Shown: in pieces, positions 1 to 11,117 of the stretch
How positions within the stretch are numbered: the stretch's first letter is position 1
Layout: each line of letters begins with the position of its first letter
From: Charina bottae
Taxonomy: Eukaryota > Chordata > Lepidosauria > Squamata > Charinaidae
Direction of reading: 5' to 3'
DNA length: 64,000 nt
Assembly (NCBI GenBank): GCA_023362775.1
Contig: JALMGJ010000001.1
Span: forward strand, 63,994,001 to 64,058,000
Notes under the pieces: model-generated
Databases searched by the model: none
Told to the model about the DNA's origin: nothing
What the model saw: only the letters and a program-made list of their open reading frames with translations
Program-made: the position numbers and the translations under genes

Positions 1-1
1 C

Positions 2-1054
2 CCTGAAGGGCACAGGGGGACAGATGAAATTGTGAACCCATCTACCTCTGAAGGGGAGGAGGAACTAACAGAGTCAAGCGACGACAGTGAGGAGGGGGAA
101 GAGGAACGTCGCCCTTACAGCCGGCCGCAGATGACACCGTTCTATGAACTGCGCCGGATTGTACAGCGGACCAACGCACCGACTGGCATAGGGGAATTGA
201 AGATGAAATTTGATGGAGACCCCAAGAAACTTGCCTGTTTTCTAACACATGTACGGGGGTTTATGGGGGAATTTGAGCACACCTTTCAAACGGAGGAGGC
301 TAAAGTGAGGTATGTCTCCAGTTTCTTGGAAGGGGACGCGGGCGACTGGTTAGTTGCCATGTACGATGGCGGGGCCCGGGAGCTACTAGACTTTAGGAAG
401 TTCATGTACGCCCTCCGCAAAAGATTTGAGGACACTCTATCTAAAATGCCAGCGAGGGTGAGGCTACAGAACTTAAGGCAAGGCAATAGAACAGTAGCTG
501 AATACGCTATGGAATTCAAGAAAATCTTGAGCAAATTGCCTGACTGGCCTGAATCATTTAAAATTGAATATTTTCAATATGGACTGAGGCAAGACATGAT
601 CGAACTAGCAATTGGGAGAGAGGATCCCGACACGTTAGAGGGGTGGATCCAGTTAGCAGGGAAAGTGGAGCATAGCAAAATGCAGCTACAGAATATAAAA
701 AACTTCCACAACCTGCGGAGGAAACAAGGAAATTATAGCTCTTTTCCCCGTAAAGACACCAGGCTAAGAAATTGGGAAGAGGAGAAAGAACGTCGAGCGA
801 AAGACGGACTGTGCTTCCGTTGTGGAAAGGAAGGACACAGAATAAATAATTGCCCACACGACAAAACTAACCCCAAAGAAAAGCCACCGGTGAAAAAGTC
901 GGCAGACAGCAGAGGCGACAAACCAGTGACCATAAAACGCAAAGGAGCAGTGGCTGCAACGGAGGAAAGGGAAAGCCAGCAGTACCTGGACGATGACAGC
1001 GACTCGTCAGAGGAAGAATTCCAGCTGGCGGGAAACTCCAACGGCCTGTTCTAA
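2..1054 (+). CDS. gag: Ty3/gypsy retrotransposon Gag (5' end beyond window)
   Basis: Structural protein of an LTR retrotransposon of the Ty3/gypsy (Metaviridae) group, Sushi/PEG10-like in appearance. The reading frame is open to the left edge, so the true start lies outside. The N-terminus is very acidic (E/S/D runs); the middle is a retrotransposon Gag core with the aromatic, Arg/Leu-rich helices of this family; near the C-terminus (about 810-853) is one CCHC zinc knuckle, CFRCGKEGHRINNC, which binds RNA in related Gags. The frame ends in TAA at 1052-1054. The pol frame is -1 relative to gag and overlaps it; a slippery heptamer lies at 1030-1036. No 5' LTR is seen because the window starts inside gag. 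This coding frame has no internal stop, unlike pol. Confidence 0.9.
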   Translation, partial: PEGHRGTDEIVNPSTSEGEEELTESSDDSEEGEEERRPYSRPQMTPFYELRRIVQRTNAPTGIGELKMKFDGDPKKLACFLTHVRGFMGEFEHTFQTEEAKVRYVSSFLEGDAGDWLVAMYDGGARELLDFRKFMYALRKRFEDTLSKMPARVRLQNLRQGNRTVAEYAMEFKKILSKLPDWPESFKIEYFQYGLRQDMIELAIGREDPDTLEGWIQLAGKVEHSKMQLQNIKNFHNLRRKQGNYSSFPRKDTRLRNWEEEKERRAKDGLCFRCGKEGHRINNCPHDKTNPKEKPPVKKSADSRGDKPVTIKRKGAVAATEERESQQYLDDDSDSSEEEFQLAGNSNGLF

Positions 1055-1074
1055 AATGCCCTGCGGGACAGGCC
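1030..1074 (+). promoter_or_regulatory. -1 ribosomal frameshift signal (slippery GGGAAAC plus hairpin)
   Basis: The heptamer GGGAAAC at 1030-1036 is phased G_GGA_AAC in the gag frame, as required for -1 slippage. Six bases later 1043-1052 can pair with 1065-1074 (10 pairs, two of them G-T wobbles), leaving a 12-base loop. The loop CCCT (1059-1062) could pair with AGGG at 1094-1097 to make a pseudoknot. After slippage the pol frame is open from 1036 with no stop until 2242. GGGAAAC is the slippery site known for PEG10, a domesticated Sushi-type element. The signal is seen in sequence; its function is inferred. Confidence 0.8.
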
Positions 1075-4000
1075 TTCAACACAAGGCGCAACGAGGGGGA
1101 AGCTGGCACCAAATACCCCACAATGAACATGAAGGTAAAATTACAAACATTGGATGGGAAAAAAGAACAGTGGGGTGTGGCAATGCTGGACTCTGGGTGC
1201 TCCAGATGTTTAATGCACCCAATAGTAGCGAGCGAACTGGGACTCAAAATGGTCAGGTTGGACACCCCAATCACGTTTTGTCAATTGGATGGGTCAGAAA
1301 TGAAAGGGGGGCCAATAGAAAACACCACAGAAGACATACAAATGTCGGTGGGGACGCACGTAGAGACATTACAATTTATCGTGGCCCCTATTGCGACACG
1401 TCACATAGTACTGGGGTTAAAATGGCTAAAAGCAAGGAACCCCCGGGTGGACTGGGCGTCGGGAGAAATTGATTTCTTCGATGAGGCGTATCTGGGACTG
1501 GAGGAGGAATCGGGCCCGGACAGTGTGGAATGGGGGGTGGCTGGAACTGAGCAATGGGAACCAGACGGGGACATTGGGGGAAAGGCCATACCGGAGCACT
1601 ATGAGCCTGTTGTGGAAATATTTAGTGAGCAGGAATGTGAGCAATTACCCTCCCACAGGAAATCAGATGCAGCAGTAGAACTCATTCCGGGGGCACCTTT
1701 CCCAAAACCCAAAATGTATGCCATGACCCAAAAGGAATTAACTGAATTACGCAAATTCATTGATAAAAATTTGGCACGAGGGTTCATTGAACCGGCAAAT
1801 TCGCCTCTAGCAGCCCCAGTTCTGTTCAGGAAAAAGAAGGATGGGTCCCTCCAATTGTGCACAGACTATAGAGGGTTAAACACCATTTCAGTAACAAACC
1901 AATACCCCTTGCCGCTCCTAAAGGACATGATAGCGCAATTGGCAAAAGGCAAAAGTTTTACAAAACTGGATGTCAGGGAGGCATACTACCGGGTATGCAT
2001 ACGGGAAGGGGACGAATGGAAAACGGCTTTTAACTGCCCACTGGGGCAATACCAATACCGGGTCCTCCCGTTTGGGATCGCAGGAGGACCAGGCATTTTC
2101 ATGAGGCTGATCAATGAAGTCTTGTATGAATTCTTATACAAAGGGGTGATTGTATATTTGGATGATATCTTGATATTCTCTGACAATCTGGAAGGGCATG
2201 TACAGTTAGTGAGAAAAGTATTGGAGAAATTACTGGAGGCTTAACTGTATGTCAAATTGGAGAAATGTGAGTTTCATAAAGACAGCTTGGATTTCCTGGG
2301 ATACAGAATTTCACACAGGGGAATCGAAATGGACCCCGCAAAAGTGCAGGCAGTGTTGGAATGGGAACCCCCCCGAACCCGCAGACAACTCCAAGCATTT
2401 CTCGGGTTTGCGGGGTTCTATAGGCAATTTATTCAAGGGTTCGCGCAGATCACATTGCCCTTAACTGACTTGCTGAAAACGAAAGGCAAAGGGAAGGGAG
2501 AAAGGGGTAAAACGCCCAGCACAAAGATAGTTTGGACCCCGGAATGCCAGGAGGCGTTTGACAGACTGAAGGCACTGTTCACTGAGGAGCCCATTCTAAA
2601 ACACCCAGAAGTGGAGAAGCAATTCATAATCCACACTGATGCTTCCCATAATGCAATTGGGTCAATTTTACTACAATTCGATGACAACAAAAAATTGAGG
2701 CCATGTGCATACATTTCCAAAAAATTCAGTGAGACAGAAAAAAGATGGCATGTGTGGGAGAAAGAAGCATTCGCAGTCAGACACACTCTCGTAACTTGGC
2801 GCCACCTTTTGGAGGGGGCATCCGTTCCATTCCAGGTATGGACGGATCACAAAAACCTAGAGGCGCTCAAATCTCCCAGAAAATTAAATCCCAAACAATT
2901 ACGTTGGGCTGAGTTTTTCAGCAGATTTAATTTCACGTTGCAATATTTCCCCGGGGGGGAAAATCTCCTGGCTGATGCATTATCACGCCTTCCCCAACAC
3001 GACGGCAAAATTGAGGGAATAATTGAAACCCTGATACCCACGCAAGCACACACGCAGACGCCAGTAGATGAACCGCAAAGACAAATTAGCCAGACGGACA
3101 GGCTAGAAGGCAATTTAGCAACCACACGAAGCAAAGCCAGAGAGTCAGATGGAAACCCTTTTGAAACTAAGCTACGGGAGGAAACACTAAAGGACACATG
3201 GTGGGAGGAGAACAAGCACACACTACAAGAAAGCAATGGGCTATGGTGGAAAGATGGAAAGGTATATGTCCCAGAAGGACTCAGAAAAGGGGTGCTAGAA
3301 AAAACCCACGACCACAAAACAGCGGGACACTTTGGGTTCGTGAAAACCATTCATGGAGTCAGGCGCAAGTTCTGGTGGCCCACACTACGCAAAGATGTGA
3401 AAGTGTATGTAGCCTCCTGCCAGTTATGCGCTACTGCAAAACGGTGGGTGGGGAAACCTACAGGGTTACTGCAGCCGGTAGCCAGCCCAACTCAACCATG
3501 GAAGCAAATCGCCATGGATTTTATTGTAGATTTACCTATGAGCAGTAAGAAAACGGCGATTTGGGTAGTCACAGACTTGTTTTCTAAACAGGCACACTTC
3601 ATTGCTTGTAATGGGATCCCAAATGCACCCAAACTGGCCAGGATGTTTATCCAGCACATCTACCGAGCTCACGGGACGCCCGAACGCATAATAAGCGACC
3701 GCGGCAGCACCTTTACTTGTAAATTCTGGAGAGCATTTTTAAAATTAATTGGCTCTGGACAGGGATTAAGTAGCGCGTTTCATCCGTGCACGGATGGTTC
3801 GTCTGAATGCCTTAACTCCATACTGGAGCAGTACTTGCGGTGTTACATTAGCTACCAACAAAACGATTGGGCTGAACTGTTACCATTTGCGGAGGTAGCT
3901 TATAATAATGCCATACACCAGAGTACGGGGTTCTCACCATTTAAAATAGCAATGGGTCAAGATTTCGTAACTATCCCCGAATTAGCACTGACCCAAACTG

Positions 4001-4113
4001 CAGATGCCGCTGACCCACTACGGGTGGATGAGTGGATCGCTAAGATAAGAAGCAACTGGCCAGTCATGGTAAAAATGCTTCAGGAAGCGAAAGCAAATTA
4101 CAAGAAATTTGCA
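1036..4113 (+). pseudogene. pol: Ty3/gypsy Pol polyprotein, broken by one stop and 3'-truncated
   Basis: Polyprotein of the same retrotransposon, read by -1 frameshift; the first ATG in this frame is at 1123. Order of domains: aspartic protease with DSGCS active-site motif (about 1189); reverse transcriptase with the catalytic YLDD box (about 2155-2166); RNase H (HTDAS near 2635, DHKNLEALK near 2847); integrase with an HHCC zinc finger (3310-3430) and a DDE core (MDFIVD near 3516, SDRGSTF near 3697, the Glu in SSECLN near 3806). A single TAA at 2242-2244 interrupts the frame between RT and RNase H, and the frame then continues unchanged. Similarity to integrase stops at about 4113; the remaining frame to 4224 does not look like Pol. 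The integrase C-terminus/chromodomain and the 3' LTR are absent. The element is dead as it stands. Confidence 0.88.
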
Positions 4114-4224
4114 TGTTTACTTCCAGAAAACAAATTATCCACACCCAGAATGGCCAGACTGGTATGTTCTGGAAGAAAAATTAATTCCAGTGTTCTCCAG
4201 AAAGTGTTGATTTTGGGATGGTAA

Positions 4225-5215
4225 GTTTTGCACATTTCTAGTGCAGAGCATTACAATTTAAGTGTGGCATTAGGATCAGTAAGAGCTACAGCAATAATTG
4301 CTTTCTAATTAATTTGGAAGAGTAGCTGAAAAACTAGATGCGCACAGTTCATAGTTGGATAAGGTGGAAAAATTTACTTCAGTGATAATTTAGTATTCTG
4401 AAAAATACCACTTTGACCCTTATGTCATCCTTAAAAGTTTTATGTATCTCTTTTAGATATCCTATCAGGGGTCCATGGTATCTCATGTATGTCAAGAGAT
4501 GTCTAATATTTTATAATATAAAGTCAGGTACATTAACCTCCTATTGAATGAAATTGTCAAAAAAGAAGAAAAAATGTTTTTACTTATGAATGCAAGAAAC
4601 TATATAAAGTAATGTAAGTTAGTATTGGAAAGCTTTCTCTTTAAAGACTCCAGTGGCACATTTCTCCTGTGTAACAAAGAAAGTTCATGTCTTTCTGAGT
4701 GGAAAAACTGATTCATATCCAACACTATATTCATTAGCATATAAGAGTGGGTAGGAATTGTTAGCATTTGAAATAAGTATTATTAGTTTTATTCTTCATA
4801 AAGCCTTGTTATTGCTGTAGAATTACGGTACCTTATGTTAATTTGTAGTATCTTTAATCAATTGGCAAAGAGGACCCTTTTTGTACTATTATATATAACA
4901 TATATTTCATATATATTAGAATGTGTTACACTCACATACTGTGTATGAATAAGACTCTACAAGGCATTCAAGTCTTTAAATAAAGCAATCCTGGCCCAAG
5001 GCCAGACAACAATGTATGACACACAATTACATTTGTTGGTCAAACTGACTTACTGAATATACCACAATTTGCTGGGCTCCCTCAACATGCTACGACATAG
5101 GTGATATATTACAAATTATGGTGTCTGAGTTTACACAACACACTGGGGCACAACCAAACTATATCCTTTCTCTCTTCCTCTCATTCTTCTTTTTTGGCAA
5201 TAGTTCACACCATCA
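4225..5215. other. AT-rich non-coding DNA
   Basis: No coding frame, RNA gene or clear repeat end is seen here. It separates the truncated retrotransposon from the hAT-like element beginning at 5224. Confidence 0.6.
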
Positions 5216-5301
5216 CCCTAAACCAGGGCTTTCCAAACTTTTCATGTTGGTGACACGCCTTTTAGCCATGCATAATTTCGTGACACACTAATGAGGAGTC
5301 C

Positions 5302-5466
5302 CCGCCCCCCGGCCCACGTGAGTGGCTGCCGGCTCCAAACCCCGCCCCTGGCCCACGTGATTGGCTCCCGGCTCCAAACCTCGTCCCCGGCCCATGTGAT
5401 TGGCTCCCGGCTCCAAACCCCACCCCACGTGATTGGCTGCTGGCTCCAAATCCCGCCTCCCGGCCC
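5302..5466. repeat. 39-bp tandem units with GC box, CCAAT box and E-box
   Basis: About four tandem units inside the hAT-like element. Each, on the minus strand, contains a GC box (GGGGCGGGG or close), GAGCC, then CCAATCACGTGG, joining a CCAAT box to an E-box. Related units lie in two other elements, at 21511-21672 and 30640-30715. Confidence 0.75.
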
Positions 5467-5510
5467 CCCAGTCTTGTACTGTATGTATTGTATTGTATGT
5501 AATTGTAGAT

Positions 5511-6518
5511 CAGAGCTTTCCAAACTGTGTATCACAACACATTTCTGTGTCGTGGCAAGGGCCCAGGTGTGTCGCAGGGGAACCTGGAAGAGGAGGCCAT
5601 GCACCACGTGGAGCCCCGCCCATCCCTTGCTGTGCCGACAGGTCCCTGCTCTGAACCCAGCTCTTCAGCTCTCGCAGCAGAAGCCAGGTAAGTTAGCAGC
5701 CCGGTAGGGCTGCAACTGGGGGGGAGGGTGCAGGGACGCGACTAGGCTGCCGCGCGGGGGGGGGGTTGAGGGACCGCGAAGCGCGGCACCTGGAGACATG
5801 GCTTTTCCCTTCCGAGAAGTGCCAGTGGCCTGAAAGCCGAGAAAGGGACGAGGAGGCGGCTCCGCTGCCCGCCTCGCATGGCTCCCGCGCCGTCTGCGTC
5901 TCCAGCTCCCCCTTCCCCTTGGCGGCGGCCCCAGCTCGGCAGAGGCAGTACTGGGCGGGCGGACAGGTGGCGCTCTCTGCCTCCGTGGCATGGCCTGGCT
6001 TGCCGCTTCCTCCCGTCACCTACAAGCAGAAGATGGCAGCGGTCTGACGCGCGGCTCGTGAGAGCTGAGCGGGGGCCGAGCCGAGGGAGCCTGCCGGCAG
6101 CTCCGGCCCAACGAGAGGGCTCCCGGTGCTCCGGGGAGACCCAGCACGGGCGGCAGGGACGGGGCAGAAGGAGAGGAGCCGCCGGCGGGAGCGCGGCATG
6201 AGGAGCTCCTCGACGGTGCCTGCCTGGCTTCCACCGCGCTTCGCCGGAGAAGGTAAGACGCCGCGCCACCGGGCGGGCAGGCGGCTGAGAGGCAGGCGGG
6301 CGGGCAGGGGGTCGCCTGCAGCGGGCTCATCTAACCGTCCTTCCCGGAGCTGCTGGGGCTGGATGGAGCAGTGGGGGACTTGGCATCGCTCCTTCCAGCG
6401 GGCGCTCCAAGCCCAGCTGTTCAGCCATCGATCAAGGATTGATCAGGCCTGGGGGCAGGGCTGGCTGAGGGGCTCGAGTGGGAAGACAGGTCCCTGTTGC
6501 CTGAGACATCCTCACGCA
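5511..6518 (+). repeat. Left arm of long inverted repeat (CpG-rich cargo with 5' splice site)
   Basis: About 1 kb, very rich in G+C and CpG. It contains AAGATGGCAGCGG (6031-6043), close to a YY1 site, then a GC-rich leader, an ATG at 6198-6200 and a strong 5' splice site AAG/GTAAGA at 6252/6253. The layout resembles a CpG-island promoter with a first exon. The matching arm 7192-8204 keeps the splice site in inverse (7453-7458) but not the ATG. No known gene is recognised. Confidence 0.6.
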
Positions 6519-7191
6519 TTGTTGGGGTTTGTATATACCCAGAAATTTACAAATAGATAAATTATACTGGAGAGTCTTGATATCTAGGTGAGAGGGGAAT
6601 TATTCTGCAAGTCACCCAATTAGCAGCCATTGTTGTAGGGACGATGTGGTGGTGATGACTCATACTACAGGTGCTGTGGTTTAGTTGGGTGTGGCAGATG
6701 ATGAGAGTGACCTATAACGTGATAGGTCAGTATTTGTATAAAGGAAGAGAAGTTCTTGTGTTCTTTCTTCTCGTTGCTGTTAAACTTCTCATCGCTGTAT
6801 TCCATCTCGTTGCTGTTATCATTTGTTACTGCTGTTGGATGTATTTGGACTGCGTATGTATATAAAGTAAATAGGCTATTTTATCTAATCTCTGCTTGAG
6901 TGTCTATTTACTGCATAGAACGTGGATCACTGGAGTCTTGGAAATAGGCAGCAGGCCGCGCCACGGTGCGCACTCTGACACGCATCCTCTCCCCCTCCCC
7001 CCGCAATATGGCAGCAATAACAACCACAGCGACCACCACCTGCTGCGAAGGCTCTGGCAGAAATGGATCCAAGTGTGGGACGCTCTTCTGGAGAGTGGAA
7101 AGTGCAGGATCCCCGCTCTTTCTTGGGGCTTTCCTTCTCTTTCGGGCCCTGCCTGTTATTGCTGCCATATTGTGCGGGAAGGGGGGGAAGA

Positions 7192-8204
7192 TGCGTGAGG
7201 ATGTCTCAGGCAACAGGGACCCGTCTTCCCTCCCGAGCCCCTCGGCCAGCCCTGCCCCCGGGCCTGATCGATCCTTTATCGATGGCTGAACAGCTGGGCT
7301 TGGAGCGCCCGCTGGAAGGAGCGATGCCAAGTCCCCCACCGCTCCATCCAGCCCCAGCAGCTCCAGGAAGGATGGTCAGATGAGCCCGCTGCAGGTGACC
7401 CCCTGCCCGCCCGCCTGCCTCTCAGCCGCCCGCCTGCCCGCCGGTGCGGCGTCTTACCTTCTCCGACGAAGCGCGGTGGAAGCCGGGCAGGTGCCGGCGA
7501 GGCGCTCCTCGTGCTGCGCTCCCGCCGGCGGCTCCTCTCCTTCTGCCCCATCCCCGCTGCCCGCACTGGGTCTCCCCGGAGCGCCGGGAGCCCTCTCATT
7601 GGGCCGGAGCCGCCGGCAGGCTCCCTCGGCTCGGCCCCAGCTCAGCTCTCGCGGGTCATGGGCTGTGCATCAGACCACCACCATCTTCTGCTTGTAGGCA
7701 ACGGGAGGAAGCGGCGAGCCAGGCCAGGCCACGGAGGTGGAGAACGCCGCCTGTCCACTCGCCCAGTCCTGCCTCTGCCTGGCTGGGGCCGTTGCCAAGG
7801 GGAAGGGGGAGCCGGAGACGCAGACGGTGTGGGGGCCATGCGAGGCGGGCAGCAGAGCTGCCTCCCCGTCCCTTTCTTGGCTGCCAGGCCGCTGGCACTT
7901 CTCGGGAGGGAAAAGCCATGTCTCCAGCCGCCGCACTTAGCGGTCCCTGCAACCCCCCCGCACGGCAGCCTAGTCGCGTCCCTGCACCCTCCCCCCCAGA
8001 TGCAGCCCTACCGGGCTGCTAACTTACCTGGCTTCTGCGGTGAGAGCTGAAGAGCTGGGTTCAGAGGAGGGACCTGTCGGCGTGGCAAGGGATGGGGGGG
8101 GCTCCACGTGGTGCATGGCCTCCTCTTCCGGGTTCCCCTGCGACACACCTGGGCCCTTGCCGCGACACAGAAATGTGTCGCGACATACAGTTTGGAAAGC
8201 TCTG
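7192..8204 (-). repeat. Right arm of long inverted repeat
   Basis: Reverse complement of 5511-6518 with scattered substitutions. It ends in the element's right terminal inverted repeat. Together with the left arm, a transcript through the element could fold into a hairpin of about 1 kb. Confidence 0.8.
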
Positions 8205-8334
8205 CCCTAAACAAAAACCAACCAAATCACATAATAGCATAAAATGTTGTTAAAAGACCTGTTGTTATGGTATATAATCCATTATTTATGGCTTAGAATG
8301 TTTCATGATATACTATGGTTTTTCTATGATATAA

Positions 8335-8400
8335 CTCCCTTGGGGGAGTTGGGCGGTGATAAATCCAATAAATAAATAAAATAATTAAATAAATAACCAA
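8335..8400 (+). mobile_element. L2-type LINE 3' tail remnant
   Basis: GGGGGAGTTGGGCGGTGATAA followed by AAATAAATAAATAAAA matches the 3' ends of the better L2 copies at 11050-11115 and 28280-28350. Nothing upstream is recognisable. Confidence 0.55.
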
Positions 8401-8888
8401 CAAAGCTAAATCAATTGTGGTTTATTCAATCACATATAGTTAAGCCAATTATCTATTTGTGGAATGAACGTAAGTAAGTTGTTATGGATGAATGTGAAAA
8501 GAGATGGCCAAAGATCAAGAAACAGAAGAAAGTAAACTGGATATCAGAACAAATGTTGGAAATTGCCATGAAGAGAAGCCAAAGCCCCAAAAGGACAAAG
8601 ATCTCAGGAAGGAATTTAACAAAAGAGTTTCAGAGAGCTATTAGAAGAGACAAGAAGCAGTATTACAACAACATATGTAAAGACACTGAAGATGGAAACA
8701 GATATGAAAAATCCAGGAAAGTCTTCCAAAAGATTTCTAACCTCAGAAGGAGATTCCAACCTCAAATTGGTATGCTAAAGGACCCCAATGGACAGATAGT
8801 AACTGATTCAAAGAAGATCAAACAAAGATGGAAGGAGTATACAAAAATACTATACAGTAGAGATGTCAACATCCAAGATATCTTAGAA

Positions 8889-9159
8889 CAGAGCTTTCCA
8901 AACTGTGTGTCGCGACACAAAAGTGTGTCGCCACACACAGTCTGGTGTGTCGCCACACAACCCGGAAGCGCTGATCATCATCAGCGCTTCTGGGTTTTTC
9001 TGCAGGGACACACCAACTGCAGTGTGCAAAACTCAAAAGCGGCAGCAGCGCTTCCGGGTTTTTGCGCGCTGCCGCAAGGACGGCACTTCCGGGTTTTCCC
9101 GCGGCGACACACCAACGCCGGTTGGTGTGTCACCGCGGGAAAAACTTTGGAAAGCCCTG
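8889..9159. mobile_element. hAT-like MITE inside the RTE
   Basis: The ends are CAGAGCTTTCC (8889) and GGAAAGCCCTG (to 9159). Flanking 8-mers are tcttagaa (8881-8888) and ccttagaa (9160-9167), 7 of 8 identical. The interior has repeated GTGTCGCCACAC-type subterminal motifs and GC-rich blocks with AGCGCTTCCGGGTTTT. It is the same family as the 49435-49683 element. Non-coding. Confidence 0.85.
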
Positions 9160-9949
9160 CCTTAGAAGGTACTGGATTTGTTACTTACAAGAACCTCTAG
9201 TCTAGAAGATGAAGTTAGGTAAGCACACCGGTTGTTATGAAGTCAGAAGGCTAGAGGAATTGATGGAATACCCACAGAAACATGGCAAGCAACAGAGGAG
9301 GAATCAGTAAAGGTTCTAACCAAGCTATGCCAGCAAATTTGGAGAACAGCAGAGTGGCCAACAGATTGGAAGAGATCAATCTACATTTCAATACCCCCCA
9401 CCACAACCAAAGGAGACTTAACAGAATGCACATATTATCATACAATATCCTTGATTTCACATGCTAGCAAAATAATGCTTAGGATCATCCAACAAAGATT
9501 AGAGCTCTTCATAGAAAAGAAGATGCCAGATGTTCTAGCTGGCTTTAGAAAAGGTCAAGGAACATGAGACATTATGGATAATTGAAAAAGCCAAAGAATA
9601 TGAAAAAGAAGTCACTATGTGCTTCATCGATTATAGAAAGGCCTTCAGTTCTGCCATCATGTCAAGCTGTGGAATGTGCTTAGAAAAATGAGAATTTCAG
9701 AACATCTCATTGTCCTCAGGAGAAACTTATATACAGGTCAGGAAGCCACAGTACAGAAAGAACATAGCAAAACACACTGGCTCCAGCTTGACAAATGAGC
9801 AAGACAAGGCTATATACTATCTCATTTATTCAACCGATATGCTGAATATATATTAAGGGAAGCTGGATTGGAGGAAGTTGAGTGTGGTTTTAAAATTAAA
9901 GGAAGAAATAGCAATAGCCTGCACTATGCTGATGACACTACTCTGATAA

Positions 9950-11117
9950 TACCCTGCTTTGTGGGGTGCCGCAGGGTTCGGTTCTCTCTCCTCTCCTGTT
10001 CAACATCTACATGAAGCCGCTGGGCGAGATCATCCATCACCACAGGATGAGGTATCACCAATACGCTGATGATACTCATGTATATATCTCCATCCCGGGT
10101 GAAGTAAGTGATGTGGTCGATGCCTTGTCTCAGTGCCTGGAGGCTGTGGGGGTCTGGATGGGGAACAACAGGTTTCAGCTGAACCCCTGTAAGACAGAGT
10201 GGCTGTGGATTGATGGCCCCCCTGTATCCAGGAAGTTATCATATTTGGTTCTGGATGGGGTAGCACTACCCCACTCAGATCCAGTGCGGAACCCGGGGGT
10301 CCTCCTGGACTCTCGACTCCTGCTCAAAGAGCAGATGGCAGTCGTGGCCAGGAGGGCCTTTGCACAGCTTTGAGTTGTGCACCAGCTACGCCCTTTCCTG
10401 GATCAGGATGCCCTCTGAACAGTCACTCATGCTCTTGTCATCTCCCATATAGATTATTGCAATGTGCTCTACATGGGGCTACCCTTGAAGAGTATCCGGA
10501 AGCTTCAGCTGGTCCAGAATGCAGCAGCGTGGGCAGTTATGGGTGCTATAAGATCAGCACATGTGACACCTCTGCTGCACGAGCTGCATTGGGTACCAGT
10601 TTGCTTCTGGGTCCAATTCAAGGTGTTGGTTATCACCTTTAAAGCCCTACATGGCATGGGGCCAGGGTACCTGAGGGACCGTCTTATCCCGATAACATCG
10701 ACCCGCCCCACCCGCTCATGCAGAGAGGGCATGCTTCGGACCCCTTCAACAAGAGAATTCCATCTAGCGGGGTCCAGGAGGCGAGCCTTCTCTGCGATAG
10801 CGCCCGCATTGTGGAACATCTTGCCCCCGGAGGTGAGGCTGGCCCCCTCACTCCTGACCTTCTGGAAGTCTCTTAAGACCTGGCTCTGCCGCCTTGCCTG
10901 GGACGAGGGAGGTAATAGTACCTCCTAGGGGTAGCTGGCACCATAGTGTTCTCCTGTTGATTTTATCATCTTGGATTTGTACCTATTCTATCTATTTATT
11001 GTTTTATTGTAATTTTATGTATAGATTTTAACTATTGTTATCCTGTAAACCGCCCAGAGTCCCCTTTTCGGGGAGATGGGCAGGGATAAATTTAAATAAT
11101 AAATAAATAAATAATAA
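9950..11117 (+). mobile_element. L2-type LINE 3' part inserted in the RTE
   Basis: 5'-truncated non-LTR retrotransposon. The start carries the RT motif [21 protein letters not shown] with decay, then [13 protein letters not shown] (about 10050), the catalytic YADD box, followed by the C-terminal domain in two frames (RT frame to 10373, then 10464-10928), so at least one frameshift is present. The 3' end has CCGCCCAGAGTCCCC and an AAATAATAAATAAATAA tail at 11050-11117. The surrounding RTE resumes directly after it. Confidence 0.85.

Larger units (their letters stand above)
5224..8204. mobile_element. hAT-like non-autonomous element with 1-kb inverted arms
   Basis: The ends are CAGGGCTTTCC at 5224 and its inverse GGAAAGCTCTG ending at 8204. 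The 8 bases outside are identical on both sides, ccctaaac at 5216-5223 and 8205-8212, as expected for a hAT-type 8-bp target duplication. Inside are a left piece with about four 39-bp units (5302-5466), then a second CAGAGCTTTCC start at 5511 that opens a long inverted repeat: 5511-6518 matches the reverse complement of 7192-8204 closely. The central 6519-7191 spacer holds a smaller inverted repeat around ATATGGCAGCAATAAC (about 7004-7022 and 7153-7176). The long open frames here are by-products of CpG-rich DNA. No transposase is encoded. Confidence 0.85.

Noticed and set aside
5742..8050. Many 100-190 codon frames on both strands in 5.7-8.0 kb
   Set aside because: They lie in the inverted GC-rich arms of the hAT-like element, mirror each other on opposite strands and show no domains.
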